In this document: piece after piece, positions 1 to 7,893 of the stretch
Numbering within the stretch: position 1 is the first letter of the stretch
Layout: every line of letters starts with the position of its first letter
Assembly: GCA_027488055.1 (NCBI GenBank)
Contig: JAIYCK010000003.1
Coordinates: 1-25,329 of the forward strand
From: Flavobacteriales bacterium
GTDB taxonomy: Bacteria > Bacteroidota > Bacteroidia > Flavobacteriales_D > Sanyastnellaceae
Reading direction: 5' to 3'
DNA: 25,329 nucleotides
The notes under the pieces: generated by a model
Seen by the model: the letters and a program-made list of their open reading frames with translations, nothing else
Database searches by the model: none
What the model was told of the DNA's origin: nothing
Made by a program: the position numbers and the translations under genes

Positions 1-145
1 CCTTCATTTCTTTGGAAATCTGATTGGCACGCTTGGACAACAATACCACTGTTTCAAATAGGTTGTCATACACCAAACCATCTAGCTTCACTGTGTCGCG
101 AGTGATGGTTGTTTTTGCCGCTTGGCTGTTTTTGAAGTTGCTCAT
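1..145 (-). CDS. rpoZ: DNA-directed RNA polymerase omega subunit, N-terminal part
   Basis: The first 48 codons of a gene that runs off the left edge of the window. The ATG lies at 145-143, directly after the TAG stop of bamD (148-146), so the two genes abut and are probably translated together. The visible peptide has the features I recall for Bacteroidota omega: a Ser/Asn/Lys-rich start, then TTITRD at about residues 12-17, and the motif SKRANQIS at about residues 37-44. Omega binds the beta-prime subunit and helps assemble RNA polymerase. bamD next to rpoZ is a common order in Bacteroidota, which supports the call. The C-terminal half is outside the window and cannot be checked. Confidence 0.85.
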   Translation of the reverse strand, partial: MSNFKNSQAAKTTITRDTVKLDGLVYDNLFETVVLLSKRANQISKEMK

Positions 146-1003
146 CTACTTGGTACCTGTATTTTGAGTTGTTTGTGTCAGTTTTTCTACTTCGCTGCGG
201 CTCTCTTCATAGTACCGCTCGGCATCTTTTATATACCTACTCTGTGGAAAAAGGTTTGCAAATGTAATATAAGTTTCGATAGTTGCGCGATATCGCTCGA
301 TCTTCTTTTCATCTACACTGCCTTTGGCGAACTCATAATTGCTCAAAATGGCCAAATATTGCAGCTCTTCCTTGTAGCTGCTCATGGGATACTCCTGCAA
401 AAAACGATTGATGCGCGATACAGCAGCTTGGTATTGGCGTGTTTTGACGTATTGTTTGGTGATGTCTACGTCTTTGATTTCTAGCTTGTTGTTGAGTCTG
501 TAGACCATTTTGTTGGCCGAATCCCTCAGTGCGCTGTTGGGGTACTTGTCCAAAAACAATTGGTATTCATCGATGGCATTGCGGGTATCGGTCTGGTCCA
601 ACGAACTTTCTGGACTCACTTGTTGGGAGCAATAGGCCGCCAAAAATTGACATTCTTCCGACCTTGGACTCAAGCTAAAGGTCTTGGTAAAACTCTTAAA
701 GTAGTAATTGGCCAAGTAGAAATCCTCCACGGCCATGTGTGTTTGGGCATAATAATAAAAGACATCCTCGGCGCGGCCTGTGCCGCGGGTGACACCGATC
801 AACTCCTCCAGAATGGGTAAGCATTTGTAATATTCCTTGTCGTTGTAACAGCGCAGGGCGTAGTTGTATTTTTCTTCGATATTGGTGCTTTTTAGGATTT
901 TGTTGTATTCGCTGCAGGCGCTGAGCAAGAGCACTACAGCCATCCAACCCATCCACCCTTTGAGCGCGGCCAATGCTGGAAAACGTTGCGTATGATTCTT
1001 CAA
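146..1003 (-). CDS. bamD: Outer membrane assembly lipoprotein BamD
   Basis: A 285-residue protein, the usual size for BamD. BamD is the essential TPR lipoprotein of the BAM complex, which folds beta-barrels into the outer membrane from the periplasmic side. A hydrophobic signal segment ends in the lipobox LSAC with Cys30, followed by SEYNKILKS, typical of Bacteroidota BamD. The rest is helical repeats with TPR-like spacing: YNYALRCYNDKEYYKCLPILEEL near residue 46, EDVFYYYAQTHMAVEDF near 79, and YQLFLDKYPNSALRDSA near 147. The start is TTG at 1003-1001. The next in-frame ATG, about 18 codons inside, would leave a signal peptide with no positive charge, so TTG is preferred. It abuts rpoZ. The neighbour on the other side is divergent. 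Confidence 0.9.
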   Translation of the reverse strand: MKNHTQRFPALAALKGWMGWMAVVLLLSACSEYNKILKSTNIEEKYNYALRCYNDKEYYKCLPILEELIGVTRGTGRAEDVFYYYAQTHMAVEDFYLANYYFKSFTKTFSLSPRSEECQFLAAYCSQQVSPESSLDQTDTRNAIDEYQLFLDKYPNSALRDSANKMVYRLNNKLEIKDVDITKQYVKTRQYQAAVSRINRFLQEYPMSSYKEELQYLAILSNYEFAKGSVDEKKIERYRATIETYITFANLFPQSRYIKDAERYYEESRSEVEKLTQTTQNTGTK

Positions 1004-1343
1004 AATGCTTTTTTATAAGGAGGTGCGAAGTTACAAAAGAAAAAATTGTTGCCAATAGACCTTCTTTCTGCGCCTTAATGGACGTTGAACTCGTTGGAAA
1101 TACTACAATAGATGCCGATTAATGCGCTAGGACGCGGCTGCTTTGGATAAGTTAGAAGCAAACCAGCGGGAGGAGCGTGGGTGTAGGCCCGAATCGGATA
1201 CACGCTTGGATCGATTGGGCAAGGGAGGTGGGAGTCAGATCAAGATGCTGACTGTTAATTGTTTGTATCCCGCAGATGATCATTTTAATGAATATTGTAT
1301 CTTTGTGGCAAATTCAAAAGTTTAATTTAATCTTATTTATCCC
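1004..1343. other. 340-bp divergent intergenic region
   Basis: This region separates bamD (minus) from the oxoamine synthase (plus). It holds a perfect TAnnTTTG -7 match at 1298-1305 on the plus strand and a 6-bp inverted repeat at 1233-1238/1248-1253. Short frames here, such as 1143-1325, have no recognisable motifs and no good start. I see no tRNA-like or riboswitch-like fold. The stretch 1130-1240 is richer in G than its surroundings but unexplained. Confidence 0.5.
1298..1305 (+). promoter_or_regulatory. Candidate -7 promoter element for the oxoamine synthase gene
   Basis: TATCTTTG matches the Bacteroidota -7 consensus TAnnTTTG. Transcription would start near 1312, leaving a leader of about 30 nt before the TTG start at 1344. 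No TTTG -33 element lies at the usual 19-21 bp spacing; the nearest TTTG (1262-1265) is 32 bp away. The assignment therefore rests on the -7 box and its position only. Confidence 0.4.
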
Positions 1344-2588
1344 TTGGATATTTTTGAACGTATCAAACAGAATCGCGGTCCTTTGGGGCAGCATTCCAAA
1401 GAGTCTCATGGCTATTTTACCTTTCCGAAATTGGAAGGTGAATTGGGTGCTCACATGACATTCCGTGGCAAACCGGTATTGGTTTGGAGCTTAAACAATT
1501 ACATTGGCTTGGCCAATCACCCTGATATCCGCAAAGTGGATGCCGAGGCAGCAGCAGCGTGGGGCATGGCGTATCCGATGGGAGCGCGCATGATGAGTGG
1601 TCAAACCAAGTACCATGAGCAATTGGAGCAGGAGTTGGCCTCGTTTATGCAAAAAGACGATGCTTTCTTGCTGAATTACGGTTATCAAGGTTGTCAGAGT
1701 GCCATTGAGGCGTTGGTGAGCAGACATGACGTAATTGTATATGACAGCGAATGTCATGCATGTATGGTGGATGGTGTGCGCTTGCATCATGGGAAGCGTT
1801 TTGTTTTCCAGCACAACGACATGGAGAGCTTTGAGAAACAACTCAAACACGCTAAAGCCATCACTGATCAAACCGGTGGAGGTATCTTGGTGCTGACCGA
1901 AGGTGTATTCGGTATGGCAGGCGATCAGGGCAAATTGAAAGAAATCGTTTCATACAAAAAAGAATACGGCTTCCGTTTGTTTGTAGATGACGCGCACGGT
2001 TTTGGAAGCATTGGTGAAAATGGTCGCGGGGCAGGTGATGCCCAAGGCGTTCAGAAAGATATCGATGTGTATTTTGGAACGTTTGCAAAAGCCATGGCCA
2101 CAGTCGGTGCCTTCGTGGCGAGCGACGAGCACGTCATCGAATATTTGCGTTACAACATGCGTTCTCAAACCTTTGCGAAGGCCTTGCCAATGCCGATTGT
2201 CATCGGTGCATTGAAGCGTTTGGATATGTTGCGCAGCATGCCTGAATTGCAAGAGCGCCTATGGTCAGTGGCCATGCGTTTGCAAAGTGGATTGAAAGAA
2301 GCGGGCTTCGATATCGGTCATACCAATTCGGTAGTTACCCCTGTTTTCCTCAAAGGATCTTTGGGTGAAGCAACCAATGTCACTTTGGAACTGCGTGAGA
2401 CCTACGGTTTGTTCTGCAGCATCGTGGTGTATCCGGTAGTGCCCAAAGATGTGATCATGTTGCGTTTGATTCCAACCGTGGTACATTCAGAAAAAGACGT
2501 GGACTATACCATCGAAAGTTTTGTGAAAGTGCGCGAGAAATTGGAAGCAGGAGCGTACAAAGCGGAGAAGATTGCGAGTTGGGCCTAA
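1344..2588 (+). CDS. PLP-dependent alpha-oxoamine synthase (serine palmitoyltransferase / glycine C-acetyltransferase-like)
   Basis: A 414-residue fold-type I PLP enzyme of the alpha-oxoamine synthase group (Kbl, BioF, HemA, SPT), which condenses an amino acid with an acyl-CoA and releases CO2. Visible active-site features: the ring-stacking His138 in ECHACMVDG, the PLP-nitrogen Asp215 and His218 in VDDAHGFG, and the Schiff-base Lys249 in FGTFAKAMATVG. The segment PMGARMMSGQT (about 78-88) stands where other members have a GSR..SGT-type motif. It differs from the Bacteroides and Sphingobacterium SPT sequences as I recall them, so the substrate is uncertain: sphingoid base synthesis or a Kbl/CqsA-like reaction are both possible. 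The start is TTG; an in-frame stop lies at 1323-1325 and no ATG intervenes. MDIFERIKQNRGPLGQH looks like a complete family N-terminus. It is a single gene with its own terminator. Confidence 0.85.
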   Translation: MDIFERIKQNRGPLGQHSKESHGYFTFPKLEGELGAHMTFRGKPVLVWSLNNYIGLANHPDIRKVDAEAAAAWGMAYPMGARMMSGQTKYHEQLEQELASFMQKDDAFLLNYGYQGCQSAIEALVSRHDVIVYDSECHACMVDGVRLHHGKRFVFQHNDMESFEKQLKHAKAITDQTGGGILVLTEGVFGMAGDQGKLKEIVSYKKEYGFRLFVDDAHGFGSIGENGRGAGDAQGVQKDIDVYFGTFAKAMATVGAFVASDEHVIEYLRYNMRSQTFAKALPMPIVIGALKRLDMLRSMPELQERLWSVAMRLQSGLKEAGFDIGHTNSVVTPVFLKGSLGEATNVTLELRETYGLFCSIVVYPVVPKDVIMLRLIPTVVHSEKDVDYTIESFVKVREKLEAGAYKAEKIASWA

Positions 2589-2614
2589 CCCAATTTTGAT
2601 TTAAATAAATATTC

Positions 2615-2644
2615 AAAAAGGCCGATCGGTAGATCGGCCTTTTT
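2615..2644 (+). terminator. Rho-independent terminator of the oxoamine synthase gene
   Basis: A perfect 13-bp inverted repeat: AAAAAGGCCGATC at 2615-2627, loop GGTA, then GATCGGCCTTTTT at 2632-2644. The stem ends in a T tract and begins 27 bp after the stop codon of the upstream gene. The A tract on the other side would let it work in the reverse direction too. Confidence 0.92.
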
Positions 2645-2984
2645 GCTGCCTTTTTTTTGTCAAAGGGATTTTGGGTTTTGAGTGTCTTTTTATTAAAGAT
2701 GCTGTAAATCAGCGTTGTAATAGGTTGTAAAAATAAAAATAACCTATTACAAAATAATTTTGCGAGATAAATTTGATTTGTAATAGGTTATTAAAAAAAA
2801 AATAATCTATTACAAAAGGGCATTTCAATGGTGAAGTCATGGCTTCGGTTGTTCGAAAAATGGAGCAAATGAATCTGATTTGGTGGTTGGTCTAGCTGGT
2901 TGGGAAGGGCATGGGTTTTCATCTGAGGATCCATGCCAGAAGGAATAGTCCTCCGTGCACATGCGCGATCATGTTGCGCGAACC
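2645..2984. other. Gene-free region between two convergent genes
   Basis: About 340 bp with no credible coding sequence; the longest ATG frame inside (from 2829) is about 14 codons. Its first half is very A+T rich and holds the two tandem hairpins described separately. The second half (2820-2984) is ordinary in composition and I see nothing in it. No obvious terminator serves the minus-strand gene that ends at 2985. Confidence 0.6.
2715..2816. repeat. Two tandem inverted repeats sharing the arm TTGTAATAGGTT
   Basis: Unit 1 has TTGTAATAGGTT at 2715-2726 and its exact complement AACCTATTACAA at 2741-2752, with a 14-nt loop. Unit 2 has TTTGTAATAGGTTATT at 2777-2792 facing AATAATCTATTACAAA at 2801-2816: a 16-bp stem with one G-T pair and an A-only 8-nt loop. 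The left arms are 63 bp apart. Four copies of one 12-mer in alternating orientation are unlikely by chance. They could be operator sites for a dimeric regulator, RNA hairpins, or the remains of a lost element. There is no gene between or right beside them. Confidence 0.75.
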
Positions 2985-3917
2985 TTACTTGTGTGGTAAT
3001 AATTTCTCTCGAACAGCCAACGCCCGATCAGGATAATCGGTGATGATTTCTTTGACGCCCATTGTGATCAGACGCTGCATGTCGGCCTCTTCATTGACCG
3101 TCCAAGCCAACAACTGAATGCCTTGCGCTTGACAATACGCTACCAAGGATTGATCAATCATCGGGTAGTGCACGCTGTAACCACTGGGTTTGAAACTGAG
3201 TTCCGCCAATTTTTCTTGGGCCGAGAGCAGACTGTCTGCGCTGAGATACACCAATGGAATGTGTGGGTCTTGCGCATGCATGGCCTCGAGTATGCGCGGA
3301 TCAAAACTCTGAACGACTGCGTTGTTGCGAATGTCCAAGGTGGCCAAGTGGGTCAAAAAATGCGACACATACTCGGTGGGCTCTGGATGAAAAACAAGGT
3401 CGCCAAGCACACGTTCGTTGAGCGCATTGCGTTCGTACACCGTTTTGATCTCGATATTGTACAAGGGCTCAGCCAACCGATTGTTCTTACATGCCTGTTT
3501 CACTTGTGTGACTACTTCCGACAAAAGCGGTTTATTGGACGGGACCAATTGCTGCGCTGGAAAACGGGGATGCGGGCGAATTCCACAGCGATATTGTTGT
3601 GCTTCCTCGGCGGTCATCGTAAAAATGTTTTCGCCCATGGCTTCGGAGGTTCTGCCATCGGGATACGCCATGATCTCGGGAATCATAAATGGTTCGTGCG
3701 AAACCAAGATCTGATGATCGGCCGTGATCACCACGTCCATTTCCAAGGCATCAACCCCCAAGGAAGTGGCATGTAAAAAGGCTGGAATCGTATTTTCGGG
3801 ATACAATCCACGGCACCCGCGATGTCCATGAATATGAAATGAGGCGGTTGTATCGGGTGGGGTGCTGCATTGCCAGAGGCCAATGACAACGATCCAACAA
3901 CCTAGTATTTTGGTCAT
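2985..3917 (-). CDS. Glycerophosphodiester phosphodiesterase, probable lipoprotein
   Basis: A 310-residue GDPD-family protein (UgpQ/GlpQ-like TIM barrel). These enzymes split glycerophosphodiesters, released from phospholipids, into glycerol-3-phosphate and an alcohol, using a divalent metal. The full active site is visible: HGHRG with catalytic His32, EN at 41-42, metal ligands Glu59 and Asp61 in EMD, second catalytic His74 in SHEP, Glu156 and Lys158 in NIEIKT, and the C-terminal LLAWTVNEEADMQRLITMGVKEIITDYP-type end. The N-terminus is a hydrophobic segment ending in LWQC with Cys17; Gln before the Cys is unusual for a lipobox, so lipidation is likely but not certain. Its ATG overlaps the stop of the thioredoxin gene upstream by 4 bp, so the two form an operon. 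Confidence 0.9.
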   Translation of the reverse strand: MTKILGCWIVVIGLWQCSTPPDTTASFHIHGHRGCRGLYPENTIPAFLHATSLGVDALEMDVVITADHQILVSHEPFMIPEIMAYPDGRTSEAMGENIFTMTAEEAQQYRCGIRPHPRFPAQQLVPSNKPLLSEVVTQVKQACKNNRLAEPLYNIEIKTVYERNALNERVLGDLVFHPEPTEYVSHFLTHLATLDIRNNAVVQSFDPRILEAMHAQDPHIPLVYLSADSLLSAQEKLAELSFKPSGYSVHYPMIDQSLVAYCQAQGIQLLAWTVNEEADMQRLITMGVKEIITDYPDRALAVREKLLPHK

Positions 3918-5335
3918 TTTAAGTTGGCCGCTAAAAAGGTTTGTACTTCGCGGATTCCCTTGGGCTTCAATACAATTTTCTGTTCTTTGTCGAGCAAGTA
4001 GAATGTTGGTGTTTTGCTCACTCGGTAATCTTTGGCTACTGGTGATTGGTATTCATTCATACCACACACCTGCGGAAAGGTGAACCCTCGTTCGGTGAGG
4101 GCATTCGTCCAGGCTTGTTTGTTTTTGTCGATGCTCACACCCACAATGTCAAAACCTTTGGCCTTCCATTGGTCATAGCAGGCTTTCACCTCGGGAGCCT
4201 CGCCTTTGCAGTGCTCGCACCAACTGCTCCAGAACATGACGAGGGTGTATTTATTGGAGGCTGCTGTTTTGTATAAGTCGTATTTACTTCCAGTGGATGT
4301 AGTCAGTTGAATATTGGGAGGCGTGTTGCCGACACTCAAATTTTTGATGCTGCTGGCGGTGGTTTTAATCACATTGGACAAATCTGAATCGCCGCAAGAT
4401 TCGCCATTGATGTAGTTATCTATAATGTGCATACACATGTTTTCCATGTTGCTTTCGTAGAAACCGACGAGCATTTGATTGAGAGAGAATTCAAGCACCC
4501 GATCATTGACCTTTGTTTTTTCTGCTACGGTGGAGACACAATTGATAAATCCGCTTTCTTCTCCTTTGCTAAATGAGCGCATAAAAGTCTCAATGCGGTC
4601 TGACATGACTTTGGTATGAATGATACTTTCATCCGTAAAGTCAATGTTGTCAAAATACTTGGCCATGTCTGTTTTGTTCGGCTCCTGTTTCCACGTCATG
4701 ATTTTGGCTAAAAATGTTCCGGGATATTCGCTGATCATACTGTGCTGCAGGGTGGCTAATTCCAGTTCTTTCTGTGCCGCTTGTTGGTCGAATTGACCTT
4801 TCATGCCTGGGTTTTTATGTGCCCCAACTTTGGCATCTTTGATGGCTTTGAGCAGGATAGGTTCTTGTGCCATGTACTTGATCCAGCCTTCGTTTTCTTT
4901 GGAAGAGGTGGAGGACATGCTCCCTTCCAATTTGGCTCCTTTGAATTGCAAATCCACCACCGGTTCGGCTGTGCTAATGATCACAGCGGCCATATTGTTG
5001 GCATTGAGTCCGACCATGTAAATGCCGCTTTCGTAGGGTTTATTTGAAAATGCGAATGCACCGTTTTCTATGAGTGTACTATCAATCAATTCGGTCACTT
5101 TGCCCGAGGTTTCCCACAACAAAATTTTGCCTTTGATATTGGCGGGTAGATTGCCTTTGATCACCACATCGCCCTTGCGCATGCCTTTGTTGGCATCGGT
5201 AATGCCATTGACAAAGGTGATTTCTTTTGGGGTGTTGGAAGTTTGTTGCACTGGAGTTGCAGGGTCGTTGCAGCCCATCCAACCTAAACTTGTCAGGAGA
5301 ATAGAAATGAGGAACATGGAGTTGTTTTTTGTCAT
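3914..5335 (-). CDS. TlpA/ResA-type thioredoxin-like lipoprotein
   Basis: A 473-residue exported protein with a C-terminal thioredoxin domain. Counted from the chosen start, the active site WCEHC is at residues 372-376 in the strand context VMFWSSWCEHCKGEAPE, and the cis-Pro is in SKTPTFYLLD near 443. Such domains reduce or exchange disulfides in the periplasm. The first 330 residues resemble the DUF4369-type N-terminal region common in Bacteroidota members (GNLPANIKGKILLWE near 60), though this is only a likeness. A signal peptide ends in the lipobox WMGC with Cys22. The start is the ATG at 5335-5333 (MTKNNSMFL). The frame stays open 7 codons further, to 5356, but that would add a hydrophobic stretch before the Lys and overlap a candidate -7 box. 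It is the first gene of an operon with the phosphodiesterase. Confidence 0.87.
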   Translation of the reverse strand: MTKNNSMFLISILLTSLGWMGCNDPATPVQQTSNTPKEITFVNGITDANKGMRKGDVVIKGNLPANIKGKILLWETSGKVTELIDSTLIENGAFAFSNKPYESGIYMVGLNANNMAAVIISTAEPVVDLQFKGAKLEGSMSSTSSKENEGWIKYMAQEPILLKAIKDAKVGAHKNPGMKGQFDQQAAQKELELATLQHSMISEYPGTFLAKIMTWKQEPNKTDMAKYFDNIDFTDESIIHTKVMSDRIETFMRSFSKGEESGFINCVSTVAEKTKVNDRVLEFSLNQMLVGFYESNMENMCMHIIDNYINGESCGDSDLSNVIKTTASSIKNLSVGNTPPNIQLTTSTGSKYDLYKTAASNKYTLVMFWSSWCEHCKGEAPEVKACYDQWKAKGFDIVGVSIDKNKQAWTNALTERGFTFPQVCGMNEYQSPVAKDYRVSKTPTFYLLDKEQKIVLKPKGIREVQTFLAANLK

Positions 5336-5341
5336 GGTACA

Positions 5342-5349
5342 CAAAAGTA
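5342..5349 (-). promoter_or_regulatory. Candidate -7 element upstream of the thioredoxin-like gene
   Basis: TACTTTTG, read on the minus strand, fits TAnnTTTG. It ends only 6 nt before the ATG at 5335, so the transcript would start at or very near the start codon. No good -33 TTTG is present at the right distance. Confidence 0.3.
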
Positions 5350-5412
5350 ATACCAATAAGGATCGAATGAGAAGGTTGACAGCGAGAATCTAGCGTGAGA
5401 TGCAGGAAGCTA

Positions 5413-7608
5413 TCAATCTACATCCAACCACTGCAGGATTTTTTCTTGCAGTACTTCAGGTTTCACAGGCTTTGCCAAGGTGTCGTCCATCCCTGCATCC
5501 AAGCAGCTCTGATGCGCCAGTGGTTCGTTGTCGGTGATGCCGAATATGACTGGAGCGTGGTTTTTGTTGAACGTCTTTTTAAGTTTTCGTGTCGTGTCTT
5601 TTCCGTTCATGTCACCTTTATCCACATCCACCAATATAAGGTCGTAATGGGTCACCGCGGCTTTGTCCAGTGCTTCTTTGGTGTTTTGCGCAGAGTCGTA
5701 TTTGTGACCCAATAAGTCGAGCGTGCGAATGGTGACCGCTCTGGTCAGCGCATTGTCTTGGGCGATGAGCACCTTGAGTTTGCTGTTGAGTGGTTGGATA
5801 TCGGCGTTGCCGCGTGTCACATTTTCACGTGCCTTGGCCACCAGACTGATGTTCATCACATCGATGATGGTATCCAAGAGTTTGGCTTGCTTCACGGGTT
5901 TGGTGAGATACGCATTGTACATTTCACTGCCGTCGGTCATGAGATGCTCGCCCACCGATGAGAGTACAATGAGTGGCAATTGTTTTTCAGTGTATCGCTC
6001 TCTGATTTTTTTGGAAAGCTCTTTTCCATCCATTTCGGGCATCTGCATGTCCATCAGCACAAAATCGAATTTGTGTAAGTTGTTCATGATTTCTGCCACG
6101 AGTTCAGGACTGTTGAATGGCGTCGCTTGAATGCCCCAAGCAGATAACTGCTTCACGAGGATTTTGAGATTCGTTTTGTTGTCGTCTACAATAAGCGCGC
6201 GCATTCCATGCAATGCGTCGATCTTGTGTTGCTGGGTGCTGGTAGTGCTTTCGGCTACGATGGTAAAATAGAACGTACTACCACTGCCCGGTTTGCTCTC
6301 TACCCAAATGCGCCCTCCCATGGCTTGAATCAAGTCTTTGCAGATCGATAGTCCCAATCCTGAACCACCGTATTTTTTGGAGATACTCGAATCCACTTGA
6401 TAAAACGATTGAAAAAGCTGTTCAATCGCATTTTCCTCAATGCCAATGCCCGTGTCGCGAATGCTGAATTTGAGTTGCACAAAGTCGGATTCGCGGTTGA
6501 CCAGTTCCACTTTGATCAGGACCTCTCCGTTGTCGGTGAATTTGATGCCATTGTTGACCAAGTTCATGAGGATTTGACGAAGTCGGCGCTCATCGTGAAT
6601 AAGCTCCATGGGGATGTTCATGTCGATGTCGCTCATGAGTTCCAAGCGCTTGCTATGTGCCATTGGCTTCATCAAATCAATGACTTGTTCGATGACATCC
6701 GATAGACTGAAACGTTCGCGATGGAGTTCCAATTTACCTGATTGCAATTTGGAGTGATCCAAGATGTCATTCACTACATCAAGCAAATTTTGCGCGCTGC
6801 TGTGGATGTTGCGCGCGTAGTTGCGTTGCTCTTCATCCAATTTTGTTTTTACCAATAGTTCGGACATCCCCAGTACACCGTTCAATGGAGTCCGCACTTC
6901 GTGGCTCATATTGGCTAAAAAGTCGGCCTTGGCTTGATGGGCATATTCCAGGTTTTTATTGAGATTTTCGATGGCGTCGCCGGTAGCCGAATGCAACTGA
7001 CGCAGCGGTCGCAGAATGCGTGTTCCCATGAAAATCATGACAAGCAATCCGATAGCTACGGACACATAGCTGATCAAACCCACAAATGAATTATAGTATT
7101 TTGCTTCGCTCAGGTAACTACCCACGACGGTGCTCATCTGGCTGTTGTAGCCGTGCACTGCGGTTTGTAAGGTCTCAATTTCACTCAAAGTGAGCGTGGA
7201 CAATTTGTTTTTTTGATTGTACACCCAATCACGGCATTGCACAAAATTGGGGGAAGCGCTTTGCAACTGACTTTCGATGGGCACGCTGTTGCGTTCAGTC
7301 GTCCCGTATTGTTCGCTGCCATTTAGCAACGCCTTTTGTGCATTCTCGAGTTTGTCGGTGATGAGCAGGAGCTCATGCGTCTCTTGTTGGATATCCTCCT
7401 TGATAGCGTTTTTGGAGTAGATCACCATTACCAATCGATTGAGATCGGCGGCCAATTCCTTTTGACGTGCTGACAGACTGATTTTGGAAGCGTAAGCTGA
7501 TTGCGTTTGAACGTTGAAATAAATCATGGACCCGCTGCCTATAAGGATGAGCAGGGTGATGGTGAGTAGGATTTTAACTCTTAAACTAAGTATTTTCGAG
7601 TCTATCAT
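5413..7608 (-). CDS. Hybrid sensor histidine kinase with two receiver domains
   Basis: A 731-residue inner-membrane kinase. Order of domains: TM1 at about 10-32 and TM2 at about 174-196 around a periplasmic region of some 140 residues, whose start (SARQKELAADLNRLVMV) resembles the type IV pili chemotaxis-transducer N-terminal domain. Next come HisKA with His236 in NMSHEVRTPLNG, HATPase with the N box at 349-353 (NLVNN) and G boxes RDTGIGI and GGSGLGL, then receiver 1 with phospho-acceptor Asp520 in LMDMQMPEMDG, and receiver 2 with Asp661 in LVDVDKGDMNG. Receiver 2 has AQD where AED/VDD is usual, so one metal-binding acid is missing. The start is ATG 7608; an upstream TTG at 7653 is in frame but would put 15 polar residues before the membrane segment. 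There is no HPt or DNA-binding domain, and the partner is unknown. Confidence 0.92.
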   Translation of the reverse strand: MIDSKILSLRVKILLTITLLILIGSGSMIYFNVQTQSAYASKISLSARQKELAADLNRLVMVIYSKNAIKEDIQQETHELLLITDKLENAQKALLNGSEQYGTTERNSVPIESQLQSASPNFVQCRDWVYNQKNKLSTLTLSEIETLQTAVHGYNSQMSTVVGSYLSEAKYYNSFVGLISYVSVAIGLLVMIFMGTRILRPLRQLHSATGDAIENLNKNLEYAHQAKADFLANMSHEVRTPLNGVLGMSELLVKTKLDEEQRNYARNIHSSAQNLLDVVNDILDHSKLQSGKLELHRERFSLSDVIEQVIDLMKPMAHSKRLELMSDIDMNIPMELIHDERRLRQILMNLVNNGIKFTDNGEVLIKVELVNRESDFVQLKFSIRDTGIGIEENAIEQLFQSFYQVDSSISKKYGGSGLGLSICKDLIQAMGGRIWVESKPGSGSTFYFTIVAESTTSTQQHKIDALHGMRALIVDDNKTNLKILVKQLSAWGIQATPFNSPELVAEIMNNLHKFDFVLMDMQMPEMDGKELSKKIRERYTEKQLPLIVLSSVGEHLMTDGSEMYNAYLTKPVKQAKLLDTIIDVMNISLVAKARENVTRGNADIQPLNSKLKVLIAQDNALTRAVTIRTLDLLGHKYDSAQNTKEALDKAAVTHYDLILVDVDKGDMNGKDTTRKLKKTFNKNHAPVIFGITDNEPLAHQSCLDAGMDDTLAKPVKPEVLQEKILQWLDVD

Positions 7609-7702
7609 GCTTATTTCGCTTTGAATGAAATGGGGTCCTAGGTCTGGGTACAAAGGATGTTTTGCATTTTATTCTCAGCACTTTAGGGTGAAGTGTGCGA
7701 TG

Positions 7703-7710
7703 CAAAGATA
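7703..7710 (-). promoter_or_regulatory. Candidate -7 element for the two-receiver hybrid kinase
   Basis: TATCTTTG on the minus strand fits TAnnTTTG exactly and lies 95 bp before the ATG at 7608, in the 285-bp gap between the two kinase genes. No matching -33 TTTG is seen. If it is used, the second kinase gene is transcribed independently of the first. Confidence 0.38.
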
Positions 7711-7870
7711 AGAAATGTACATCAATAGGGGCATGGATAACGACTTCTTAAGAAATTCGTATCAATGCGCTCATGTATGACTTAACCAAATAGAGGATGA
7801 ATCTCGATCAATCGATAAGTTCTTGGATGAAAACCTTGCGTTGGACGCGCGTACAATAGGGTTTGGATCT

Positions 7871-7885
7871 GCGGTGAATCACCGC
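7871..7885 (-). terminator. Small hairpin after the PAS-containing kinase, weak terminator candidate
   Basis: GCGGTG and CACCGC flank a 3-nt loop, 9 bp after the stop codon at 7894. The stem is GC-rich but is not followed by a T tract in the direction of the gene, so intrinsic termination is doubtful. Confidence 0.25.
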
Positions 7886-7893
7886 TTGCAGCA

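Noticed and set aside
1143..1325. 60-codon frame before the oxoamine synthase
   Set aside because: It starts at TTG, has no recognisable motif, and overlaps the candidate promoter at 1298-1305.
2715..2816. Short palindromic repeats as a mini CRISPR array
   Set aside because: Only two units, of unequal stem and loop, with one 24-bp gap; there are no spacers of constant length and no cas genes.
3123..3776. 217-codon plus-strand frame opposite the phosphodiesterase
   Set aside because: The minus strand has every GDPD active-site motif; the plus frame shows none of any family.
7609..7653. Upstream TTG start for the two-receiver kinase
   Set aside because: It adds only 15 polar residues ahead of a good ATG followed by a normal membrane segment.
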